NCBI GenBank assembly: GCA_030141605.1
Contig: JAQGDQ010000832.1
Span: 26,601-90,600, forward strand
From: Tubiluchus corallicola
Taxonomy: Eukaryota; Priapulida; Priapulimorpha; Priapulimorphida; Tubiluchidae
Direction: 5' to 3'
Length of the DNA: 64,000 nucleotides
A model generated the notes under the pieces. The model was not told the origin of the DNA and did no database searches. It saw nothing but the letters and a program-made list of their open reading frames with translations. Numbering within the stretch: position 1 is the stretch's first letter; the number at the start of each line of letters is the position of its first letter. Both the position numbers and the translations under genes were made by a program. This document shows, one piece after another, positions 41,401-50,700 of this stretch.

Positions 41401-44400
41401 ATTTCCATGACAACTCATTGCTGATTATTTTTAGCTCTTGCAAAGTTGTTTTCGTCTTTTCAGATTTATTTTAGGGCACATGCTGTACATCTGGCCCACT
41501 CTTTGGCTTTACTGATAGTTCCACTGACAGGAAGACCTTGTGTGGTACGTTTTTTACAACCACTTTAATAGATGATAGCTATTATCTTGATAATTTCTAC
41601 ATTCTATCTTGTGTTAATTTATTCTGCATTGTCGAATTGTTGAAACTGAGACATTTCAGTATGTACTTGTTCTTAATTTGCATTAAACTATTTTAACTGA
41701 AAACGATTTCTTTATGTTTTTGTCACCTAAAATTTCAAGAAAAATTCCCTACTTATTTATGTTTTGGAAGTAAATACCCTAGCAACTGGGCTGCCAAAAG
41801 GGCAAGGCAACCTAGGCGATTCTCTAGGGCCTCGCATTTTAAGGGGCCCTGCACTTTGACCCTCAAAATTTTTTTATATCTCCTACCTGCTTATTGGACA
41901 CAAATCCCTGAATCCATTTGCGTCAACGTCCATTACCGTGAATCTAGTTAGATTCCCACAGATCTTACCTGAATGCTACGAAAAGAAGAAGTACTGGCAC
42001 TAAGCTTACTTTTTCACTCTGTGCCTTATGCTAACTCGTATGCTGCCATATTGCGCTTGTGAAGTCATTTAATTACTTTCCAAGTGTCATTGGTGCACTG
42101 CACTTTTCAATCAGTGCTGCATGTAAAAATCATAGGGTTCTATGCTCTTCGCTGACTATTAGAATAATGGAATTGAGCGAGTCGCTGATGTGCCTATTGA
42201 AATAAACAAGTATTTTATAATCAATGACAGCATAGGAAAGTATCTTCTGAGAGCCCTGATGAGCATCTGAAGTTATTAGGTCTATCAATAAAGGATATCA
42301 GGGGCTAAGGTTATGACAATGGAGCAAACATGAAAGGTTACAAAAGCGGTGTCTAGGCTCGCCTTCTGGAAGAGAACCAAAGAGCCTTCACACCATGTGC
42401 CTGCCATGGTTACAAACTGGGCTTCTTGGAGATATGGCCAAATCAATTCAGCGATTTGTATGTATTGTTTTATGTTTCAACCAAAAGGTGGACAATTTTT
42501 CCGAAAACTGTGTCTGGATTATCTGTGAAACCACTGTCTGAAACTTGATGGGAGTACAGAATCGACTGCGTGAAACCTTTTCGCTATCAACTGTCCGCCA
42601 TTTCTGAAGCACTTCTTGAAGTTAATGCTGCTGCCACAAAGCTGATCACTAGCAAGTCTAGTTGGCGAGATCGACTTTTTAGGACTTCAACATTAACAAC
42701 CGGCAACATTAATGTGGCCAGGAGACTTCTACAAAATACAGATTGTCATCTTGGTGTTGCAGTTGATACGTTCAAAAAAACTTCGTTGTGGCTAAAAGAG
42801 TACAGAAACACTGGTTTTTCTAGTGCTGTCACTTATCCTAAAGAGCTTGCCAAAGGGACATGGTGATATTTTCTCAAATCCTGAAGATTTATTTCGAATA
42901 GAATTCTTCAACACTGTTGTCGACCGCGCGATAGTCAGCCTCGACAAACGATTCGAACAGCTGTCAGGACACCAGAATAAGTTTGGATTTGTTTATAGCT
43001 TTTGGCATCTCACAAAATTTGAACTGCAGAAATACTGCAAAGATTTGGAAAACATACTGGGTAGTGATTGACAGAACCTGATAGTCGGGGGTATTGATGG
43101 TAGCATTCTGGCTGATGAAATGTTCTCAATTAAGACACTTTTGACAAGCGAGCTTTCGGGTGATCCAATAAAATTGCTGAACTATCTTCATGTAAACAAT
43201 TTGTAAGAAAATGTTCCTAATCTTTCTATAGCTCTGCATGTGCTGCTGTCAATACCAGTAACTGTGGCAGCTGGAGAAAGGAGCTTTTCTAAGCTAAAAC
43301 TGATGAAGACATTTCTTAGGTCAATGTTGCTTCAGGAAAGACTGACTAATTTAGCTATCCTTTCCTGTGAAAATGAGGTTGGAAAAGAACTTGATGCGCA
43401 GAAGATTGTGAGTGATTTCACCTCAAGGATCGCCTGAAAAGTTAACTTACCACTATGAAGTAGAGTACTTTAGTATGTTCACTTGTGTGTTTTTGGAATT
43501 CAGTGTGTACAGTTTAGTAGGCTCTAAAGAACTGTAATAAAAATTCTAAATGCAAATGTATAATGTTCTTTTCGTTTTAGCTAGGAAATACACTTTAATT
43601 GCCTTAAAATTCATAGAATTTACCTTATTTTTCAAAATTTTTCAGGAGGCTTCATCCCCCCAACCCCCCACCAGGGGCTTTGCCCTGGGCCCCATTGGTA
43701 CTTTGCCATCAAACCCCCTTCGCTAGGGCCTCACATTTCCTTTCACCAGCCCTGCCTGGTAAAGTGTGTTTCATGGCATCATTCCTCAACTGACAACTAA
43801 TATTTTATTATTACAAAACATGCAAAAAATGCGTACCTGTATTAGGGAAAACATGCCAACTGCCGATGTTTGGCAAGGCCTTTGAAGTGTATCTTGCAAA
43901 ATCTGAAACTGTTAGTACTTCAATCACAGGCCTCAGCTCAGATTATTACAAGGCAATATAATTTTGTAATGTAAGCTGTTAAAATTTTATGTTCTTTAGT
44001 AAATTGGTATAGGTGGTATAACAGATGGTAATGGATGTTATGACTCTAGGGTAGGATTTGCCTTGGTATGAATTGCTTGTCTATCAAAATACTGTATTTA
44101 AATACATGATATCTTATTATTCAAGATAATTACTGCCTAATACTACAATGTTCTTGAACTAGCCTATTTTAATATGACCAAGATCAGGTAATAGCGAAGT
44201 ATTATATTTCGGTAACTAAACACTTGGTCATGTACCATTTGGCTAAGTTACTTTTTTGCTTTGCAAGGCCAAAATTAAATATTTTCATAAAATAATAATG
44301 AAAACTTTGTCTCCAATTGACATAAAGCAACAGGTAATCTGTGAGATTTTGTGATGAAGTGATTGAGTTAGTCCCATACGTATAGGTTTGTATGGAAATC

Positions 44401-44851
44401 ATAATTGATCTGGGTCGGCTTGTACGGGTTTGTGTGAAAAACGTGTAATAACAACTATTAGGACTGCACAAAAATATAAGTTCAATACACTAAATCTTGA
44501 CACTTTAAATATTGAGGTGTAGTGCCATTTATGAAAAGGCTTATAGACTTGAAAGGAAATTAATGCTTCATATTGTTTTTACATGTATTTATTATTTGCT
44601 TTATTTGAAGAGCAGTTTATTTTTGATGCATTTAGTATTTTTGTTATAAATGTGTAGCCATTTGTAAGCAGTGCTTATACTTATATTTACTTTATATTTT
44701 ACAGACTGGAGGTTTGTGGGCATTTGGCACATTACTGTTTTCTGGGAGTTTATACTGCAGAGCTCTCACTGGCAATGAAAAGTGCACAAAGGTTGCACCA
44801 TTCGGTGGTGGTCTGATAATTCTTGGTTGGATAACTGCAGCTATTTTATGA
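35429..44851 (+). CDS. TMEM256: TMEM256 / DUF423-family small membrane protein, 4 exons
   Basis: The exons are 35429-35609, 40068-40114, 41464-41544 and 44705-44851; phases agree and 456 nt encode 151 residues. The pattern GAxSGAxAxxxGAYGAHG (residues 43-60) and the conserved AVHLAHSLALL (83-93) identify the TMEM256/UPF0382 (DUF423) family. Four hydrophobic segments are visible at about 43-60, 83-97, 105-118 and 137-151, the last ending at the C-terminus as in the family. The family is found in bacteria and animals and its function is not established. Human TMEM256 has 113 residues; this product has about 42 extra N-terminal residues containing four cysteines (CKGEVGLLKGCKW and GCPSRC). The ATG chosen is the first in the open frame, but M42 just before the family core is an alternative start. 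AATAAA at 45355-45360 is a candidate polyadenylation signal. Confidence 0.88.
36650..37390 (-). pseudogene. Decayed CR1/L2-like reverse transcriptase, C-terminal part
   Basis: Read on the minus strand, the frame gives LQHDLDKIL-stop-CSKWLITLKHSKC, then GVMISHDFEWNSHV and LEYVSVVWS. Further on come LVNCFKIISGNT, FF-stop-ASQSLRGHESKL and VQPWNHLSS. These are the thumb and C-terminal blocks of CR1-type non-LTR elements. In-frame stops replace two expected residues (tryptophan and leucine) and there is a frameshift near 36970. It lies in TMEM256 intron 1. Confidence 0.75.
37795..37950. repeat. AT/ATAC and ATT/ATAATA simple repeats
   Basis: Runs of ATAC/ATAT and GTGTG (37795-37850) are followed by ATTATTATA/AATAAT tracts. 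The second tract sits just beyond the 3' end of the minus-strand CR1-like fragment at 38040 and may be its tail. Confidence 0.6.
38040..38690 (-). pseudogene. Non-LTR reverse transcriptase C-terminus with internal tandem duplication
   Basis: On the minus strand the 3'-proximal copy reads STRTANKGYYFTPRYDSTHG, then IQFQGIKIWNSLDPSIKK, ending NYTNN-stop at 38040. This is the typical end of CR1/L2-like ORF2 (xHxYxTR ... fxGxxiWNsl). Upstream, ATALFTKSQLLKIQNIHQLE belongs to the same domain. A 293-base tandem duplication (38071-38363 and 38364-38655) repeats most of it; the upstream copy has frameshifts. Confidence 0.75.
38071..38655. repeat. 293-base tandem duplication
   Basis: Copy 1 (38071-38363) and copy 2 (38364-38655) both start ACTGCAAATGGATTTACATT and end near AATAATGC(A/C)GTGGCA. 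They differ by scattered substitutions and single-base indels. The duplication is internal to the CR1-like fragment. Confidence 0.9.
39210..39365. repeat. ATCGAT-rich palindromic repeat
   Basis: The 16-base palindrome ATCGATAATTATCGAT lies at 39231-39246, followed by further TATCG/ATCG units to about 39350. Such sequence is common at the ends of some hAT-like MITEs, but I could not define both ends. Confidence 0.4.
40543..41020. mobile_element. Tigger/pogo-like MITE, 478 bases, intact ends and TA duplication
   Basis: The left end CAGTGGCCGCCGCTTATTAT and the reverse complement of the right end, CAGTGGCCGCCGCTTATTGT, differ at one position; the match extends about 26 bases. TA flanks at 40541-40542 and 41021-41022. 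Subterminal TATGGACA/TGTGGACA units recur several times inside. No transposase is recognisable. It is more GC-rich than its surroundings, and the near-identical ends suggest fairly recent insertion. It lies in TMEM256 intron 2. Confidence 0.88.
41786..43754 (+). mobile_element. hAT transposon with decayed ZMYM-type transposase
   Basis: The left end CTGGGCTGCCAAAAGG pairs with the right end (reverse complement CAGGGCTGGTGAAAGG). Flanking 8-mers CCTAGCAA (41778-41785) and CCTGGTAA (43755-43762) match at 6 of 8 positions, as expected for an old hAT target duplication. Coding remnants run from about 42300 to 43440 on the plus strand in more than one frame. They end in the dimerisation region with LLSIPVTVAAGERSFSKLKL and LTNLAILSCENE. 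This resembles hAT transposases annotated in animals as zinc finger MYM-type protein 1-like. Stops and frameshifts make it inactive. It lies in TMEM256 intron 3. Confidence 0.82.
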
Positions 44852-46149
44852 GTTACACTTGCAGAATCTTTAGTGGTTAGGATAACTAATAAGGATAATA
44901 ATATCCATGAAAATTAGAAATTGCACTTCACTGTATTAAGCTTAGATTTGTACACTAGTTGATGTAAGTAATGAAGTTTTGCTGTAAATTACTACTTCTG
45001 CATTTTTTTGTATGAAATTTCAGTCTTGCACTTAAATGTGTAATAATTATGATACCATTAATGTAACTAGTTGCAAATAGTGTGTATTGGTTGTCTGGTT
45101 TTAAAGCTGATTTCTCAATTTTTTGTTTGGTTTTAAAGCTGAGTCTGTTTTGAATTTTCTGTTTTAAACGGAATGGTGTTTTAAGTATCTAGTCTGGCTA
45201 GTCACTTGAAGCTGTTGTGCTGTAGCTGCTGTTCTAAACAGCTAGGTATAAAATATATATATAGCTATTAAGGATTTGACAGCTATATGATATCATTAAA
45301 AAGTATTATGTTGTTTAACTGCAAAATCATGTTGATGCATTACATTGTAAAAGCAATAAATTTTCTTTAGTTATTGCAATTCATAATTATGGTAATTATT
45401 TATCATAATAATTACACGTTGTAAACGCATTACGTTAATTTTGCAACGGATTTGTGTTTTGTTGGTTTGGTGCCTGTACCAATGTCAGACTTTTTAAAAA
45501 TCCTTTGATATGTCAAGGACTATTGCACCTCTTGCTTAGCTACTCTCAGTATGCAAAAATGGGGAAAGAAAAGGAAAAGTCATGCTGCATATAAGCATTG
45601 TTCAGCGAAGTCATTTTTCTCCAACAAACAGTGCAATTGCTCATTTCAAATGGCGTGAAAGATTATTTGTACTGATACTTTGTTGCACGCCATTGCCTTT
45701 TATATTCAGAGCTAATTGAAGAGTAAAAGTGTGAACTAGACATGCAGTTGGAAATAATAGAATTGAAGGCTGGTGTTTTTTCATTAAAGCTGTTGATATT
45801 TTTGCCTAACACCAAGCAGGCATTTCACCTTTTTGAAGTGAAGTGGTGAGTTTTTTGGTTTACATAAACAAATAACAGATTCACTACGGTATGAAAAAAC
45901 TCTCCTGAGACTTGCAGGTATGAATAAAGTGTTTAATGCCACTTTATCAGCTGAAAATTACAGAAAAAAGTTTAAATCAGTTTGTACCAGTCGAAAAAAA
46001 GTGGAAATTAAAAGCCAAAGTTCATTCCTTTAAAACATAATGCGTTATAGAAAGCGTAAAAACAACTGCATGGCAAGAAAAAGCAAGCACTATTCAATAG
46101 GTGTTGCCAGACTAAAAGTTACAATTAAACAACTAAGTAAATCATACTT
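44852..46149. other. Region 3' of TMEM256
   Basis: AATAAA at 45355-45360 probably ends the TMEM256 transcript. A duplicated GGTTTTAAAGCTGA motif lies near 45096-45140. No further gene is recognised. Confidence 0.45.
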
Positions 46150-46825
46150 GAACGGTCGTCAGGGAACCTTGGTTCGAGATCAACAGAACAAGGTACCACC
46201 CAGACATCCTGGCGACCAAAGGTGGTCATACGTACGTTATCGATCCGACCATCTCGGCAGCAGGAAACATCTACTCGCTTAGGGCCAGGTGCAGGGACAA
46301 GGCCCTGAAGTACGAACCGATCCTCGATGCCGTCAAACAGCGGTGCGGCTCTGCCACTGCCTCGTCGCACGGCATCTGTGTGGGCTTTCGTGGGGAATGG
46401 GCAGGAGGAGAGAACGACGTTCTCCTGAAGACACTCGGTCTTCTGAACGTCAGAGCCAAACTAGTCCGCTCGGCGATTAGAGGCTCGTGTATGGTGTTTA
46501 GAAAGTTCCTGGGAAGGCAAAGGAGGGAGACCTAGGTCATCTCCTGCGCAGGATGTCACTCGAGTTCTTAGTGTGAAACGTGTGAAAGGTTTATACCTAG
46601 GGGAAATCCGACTACTCTATGAGCAGCCGGTGGATACCGTACCTTTACGGTATCGAAAAGGCGAGTTTTGTTGGGTCTGAAGAAATCCAGTTCCCACGGA
46701 ATTGACGGATGCCGTATCTTTATGGAAGAATTTGGAATTTGGCAAGTTTGACTCGAGTCAAAACACACAGGTGAACAGATCCGACGCCTGTGAAATCTGA
46801 CAAAATAAAATCAAATAAAAATTCA
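46150..46825 (+). pseudogene. R2/NeSL-like non-LTR retrotransposon 3' end with restriction-like endonuclease
   Basis: In one plus-strand frame an uninterrupted stretch reads from PWFEINRTRYHPDILATKGG through YVIDPTI to RRET and TAG at about 46530. The RxxPDI ... VIDpT pattern is the PD-(D/E)xK restriction-like endonuclease found at the C-terminus of R2, R4 and NeSL-type elements. The 3' UTR contains the hairpin GATACCGTACCTTTACGGTATC (about 46633-46654) and ends in an A-rich tail (AAAATAAAATCAAATAAA, about 46800-46822). The segment is GC-richer than the surroundings and its domain has no stop, so it is probably a young 5'-truncated copy. Confidence 0.72.
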
Positions 46826-48300
46826 TTAAAATTGCAAAAGCAGAGGAAGAAAGACAATAGTAATAATTTTGAGTTAAATGCTAAATGCACCGAGGGACAA
46901 ACAGAAGAATCAAAAAATGAAGAAAAGTAAATATTGATAAAAACGAATACATAATGAGCAAAAATCAAATTAACAGCTGCTATCCTTACTCCAAATTCAT
47001 TTGTCGTTTCAATTTTTTCTTTTGTAATTTCTGATTTCCCAGTCAAAGTAATCTTTAGCTTTGCATGATATGATTACTTTAAATAGGGGTGAGGGGACAG
47101 TTGAATGAGTTTTATAATGTTTACCCCAGGCTGAACATGGTGTACGAGTATGATTCTTGCAGGTTCTTGCATGATTTTGCTGTAGTTTTCGCTTTGATCC
47201 TCATCATTAGCCACAATTCTCAGTTCCTGAGTTTTCAGTTTTTTTGTTAATTTGTAACAGCTGATCAAATCAAAACCAGTAAAAAATAATTATTATTTTC
47301 CATTGCATCAGATTGACACGCCCTTCTAACATTATCACCAGACCCTTTTTTGCATTTACTTCAACCACCATCAAATAATTAAGCGATGTGAACATGAGCG
47401 GATACAGTTTATTTCACGGACCTATAAGTTTATCAACAAACGGAGGCCTAAACATGTAGGCTGTAGACAGCTATAATTATATCCAATTGTGCTATATTAC
47501 TGATCCTGAAATTTATTCACGGAATATTTCAGCCCAAAATGCTATCTCTATCTTGAAATATCAGACTCGTGTACGGGTCAGATTGTCATCAAATCCTCGG
47601 AAATTATAAAATAGTCAATGGTTGTGGAACTCTTTGGTTTTTGCATAGATTTAAATGTAGGGTCATTGAGGCTATTTCTAACGAAGATCCGAAAACGTTG
47701 AACAATGAGATATAATGCTGCACGCATATAAAGTTCTACTCTGACATGTATCAAGGTCTAATGTCTCAATGGTCTACATGTCCAAAACAGACAATTCCCA
47801 AGTTGCCTATATAGCCAAGCTATCCGAGCCCAACTGTTTTGTGGCGAGGCACTTGATTGTGCTCAAATATGTGATCTATAGTGAAAATGAAATGTTATGC
47901 ATACAGCACATGCTCAACCATTTAAGTGTTTACTGGCAACGCACAAAAAAGAAAAAGAAATATATAATTATAAGCTACTTGTGAATAAGATGAACAATTA
48001 CATGAAAATTAAATTAAATGTGTTGGCATTGATGTGTAACTTGAAAAGTACACGAGAATAGAATAGAGTAAATTTATTTTACAACAACAAATGCAACCGA
48101 TACAATAATAACAATAATAAGAAATTAAGTTGTTGTAAGGAGAAAAGAATTAAGGAGCAAGTGCTTTCTAGTCTTCTTCCTACAGGTGGACACCATAACT
48201 GTAAACATCAATCTATGATTATAATTATAAATTTTTAAAAAAAAAACAAAATGGTGAATGTCGGGACATTTTAGGGAACAACTACTACATCAATCAAGAG
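46826..48300. other. Intergenic, no gene recognised
   Basis: AT-rich sequence with short open frames lacking recognisable motifs. The 3' tail of the minus-strand CR1-like element, with AATAATAACAATAATAAG near 48103-48120, occupies the right part. Confidence 0.4.
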
Positions 48301-48329
48301 AAACACTTGAACAATTGAAAAGCTTTTAA

Positions 48330-50700
48330 CTCAATTCTATTGTACTAACAATAATTCTTAAAACAGGTGCATCTAGAAAAAAATTGTTTAACTGATTTTC
48401 CAAATTTACTTAAATTAAACATTTTAAATTCTTTAAAGATGTTCAACCAAAGTTTTATATTTAGTTGTTTGCTGAAAAATATTAGTCGAGTGCTGTGACA
48501 TAAAATAATTAATAGATAATGCAAGTCTGATGCATTTGTAATTAACGCAAGTCTGATATAGTGATTATGGGTATGGAGAACTAAATATAGAAAATTCCCG
48601 GAGTAATAATTTGTGACCAAATCTGTAAATAAACATAATTATAAGGGAGTGCAAGTCATATATTTCTTTAATCTTAAAAGTGTAAGCCTGGTTATCTGTT
48701 ACATTAGTTTCATGGTCATAAAGAACTGTATGGATTACTTCAAAAATTTTATTTCGAGCTTTGAAGTACAGCTGAGGCAGATTTATAAACCCCACCCAAT
48801 GACGTAATGCTAAGTATGGATAGACTGAACTGTAATAAATTTTCCTAAGTGTTTTCAATTTAGTGATTATGCGCAGTTTACACATAATACCTGTAATTTT
48901 ACTGATTCTGTGTTTAACATTATCTATAAAATTTAATTATGAAATTTCCAGTTCAGACGTTCATTAATGGATATACTGTGATATATGTATATTGAAAACC
49001 TACATTATGATGCGCAGCAATAAAAGTTAGTTGGTTCTAACGGCAGACTCTGGTTGAGCTGTTTAGTGCTTTGGCCTAATATTTAATCAACACATTATAC
49101 AGAGTGAAGAAATGACACCCAGATCATACAAAGTTCAATTAAATGAAGGACAGATGCAACCGAAGAGATGTCTTGAAAGTGCCGCAAGACAGTAAAAGAA
49201 TGTTGACTGAAAAACCTATAATGACTGAAATTCATAGGTGAAATGTGATGAAAAAATGATAAGTTAACAAATGTGACAGAAAACAGAGAAGTGCAACCAA
49301 AACAGGTGTTCACTAGAAGTGGAAGACTAGTAGTCAAGCTCAGGAGATATAGAGAATAGAAAAACATAAATACACAGTGTTTACTTGTTTAAAGCAAAAT
49401 ATGTATTTTTAAACTTAATCTTTTATAACAGATACTTATTTAATATTGCAATTACATAATGCACTGTATTAGCATTGAGTTTGGTTAAACAGTAGTTCTG
49501 TATTGAACTACTTAGATAGCAATTGGCATCATACCTTATAAAAAAATTAAAGCCAGCAAATTATATAGCAGAAGGATGTAAAACTAAATTAATTTAGGTA
49601 ATCAAGTTGTGAACTTCTTTTGTACCGGGTAATCTATAATGATAAAATATGGCTAATAGGCAGTGTCCAGAAAATAGGTGGATACCTATTTTCACCATTT
49701 CTAAAGGTGAATTGTGGCTGTAGTTCAAAGCTTTTCATTTTGTTTAACTGTTATATCACAAAATGCCAGAGAAAAGGGGATGTGATATATTGAAGACCTA
49801 CATTATGATGCGAAACAGTAAAAGTTAGTTGGTTCTAATGGCAGACCACTTGGACTGTTTAGTGTTTTGGCCTAACATTTAATCAACATATGATATATAC
49901 CTGAATATTTGACCACATTTTTTCTTTCAAGTTGGACCTCATTAAGTATAATTTCAAGATGTGCATTTATTGAGTTAGATTTCTTAATATTAAGGGATAA
50001 TTTATTGACAGTAAGCTATCCAATCAGTAACATATTTAAGTTCTTGGTGCATTATAAACTCTAATTTATTAAATGAGTGTCAGTTAACAATTTCTTTGTG
50101 TCATCTCCAAATGTCATTTATATACACAATAAAAAATAAAACTGGACTCAAAGGGACCTTGACTGTTATTGGAAGTTCAGAGGGTTGACATCTATCTATT
50201 TCAACATACTAATTGCGACCAGTTAAACAGCTTTTGAACCAAGAATGAGACACAGCTGTAATACCTAAAACGTTTAATTTGTCAAGAAGAACATCATGAT
50301 TATCTGTGTCAAATGCTTTTGACAAGTCAGTGAATTATCAATTGGCTACATTGCTTTATCTGACATTTCAAGAAGAGAAAATGAAGTCGAGTGATTTTTT
50401 TAAACCAGATCGGATGTCAATTGGAATGTTATTTTAGAGAAAGAAAGAAGTGAGCTGTCTAAAAATGAGTTTTTCCAGAATTTTTGAGAAAATACTAAGT
50501 ACAGAGATAGGTCAGTAATTGCAAACCAATGAAGATGAACCAGATTTAAACACAGTGATAACCTTTGAAATTTTAAGTGGATCTGGAAAAACACCTAAAG
50601 TTAAAGACAAATTGTAAATAGCAGTTAAAGGTTTTGCACTTACTGGACTGGCCATTTCAACAGACAATTACTAATATATTCGGGAGCAGATGCTTTATTT
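48330..50700 (-). pseudogene. CR1/L2-like reverse transcriptase, interrupted by an insertion
   Basis: On the minus strand the order of blocks is that of a non-LTR reverse transcriptase. Motif A reads [16 protein letters not shown] near 50310. SPVLFFIVYIND and then FGDDT (catalytic motif C, in a shifted frame) follow near 50110. Then come KYSG (about 49905), the insertion 49895-48978, NERLNWKFHN near 48960, and a Y-SSVYPYL block near 48820. The C-terminal KLW-N-FKEFKMFNLSKFG block is near 48440. Stops and frameshifts are scattered through it. Apart from the insertion it is collinear with a CR1/L2-like ORF2. Confidence 0.75.
48978..49895. mobile_element. TRIM-like element: direct terminal repeats, polypurine tract, TATAC duplication
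   Basis: Two direct repeats, 48978-49099 and 49781-49895, both begin TGTGATATA and share AAACC/AGACC-TACATTATGATGCG and TTGGCCTAA-ATTTAATCAACA. The polypurine run AGAGAAAAGGGGA ends immediately before the second repeat. TATAC flanks the unit on both sides (48973-48977 and 49896-49900). Removing the insert plus one TATAC rejoins the interrupted reverse-transcriptase frame. The 681-base interior has no recognisable gag or pol. The repeat ends are TG...TA, not the canonical TG...CA, and no clear primer binding site was seen. Confidence 0.6.

Noticed and set aside
46125-46459. Minus-strand open frames over the R2-like segment
   Set aside because: They are shadows of the plus-strand endonuclease frame in GC-rich sequence. 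The plus frame carries the recognised PDI...VIDPT motif.
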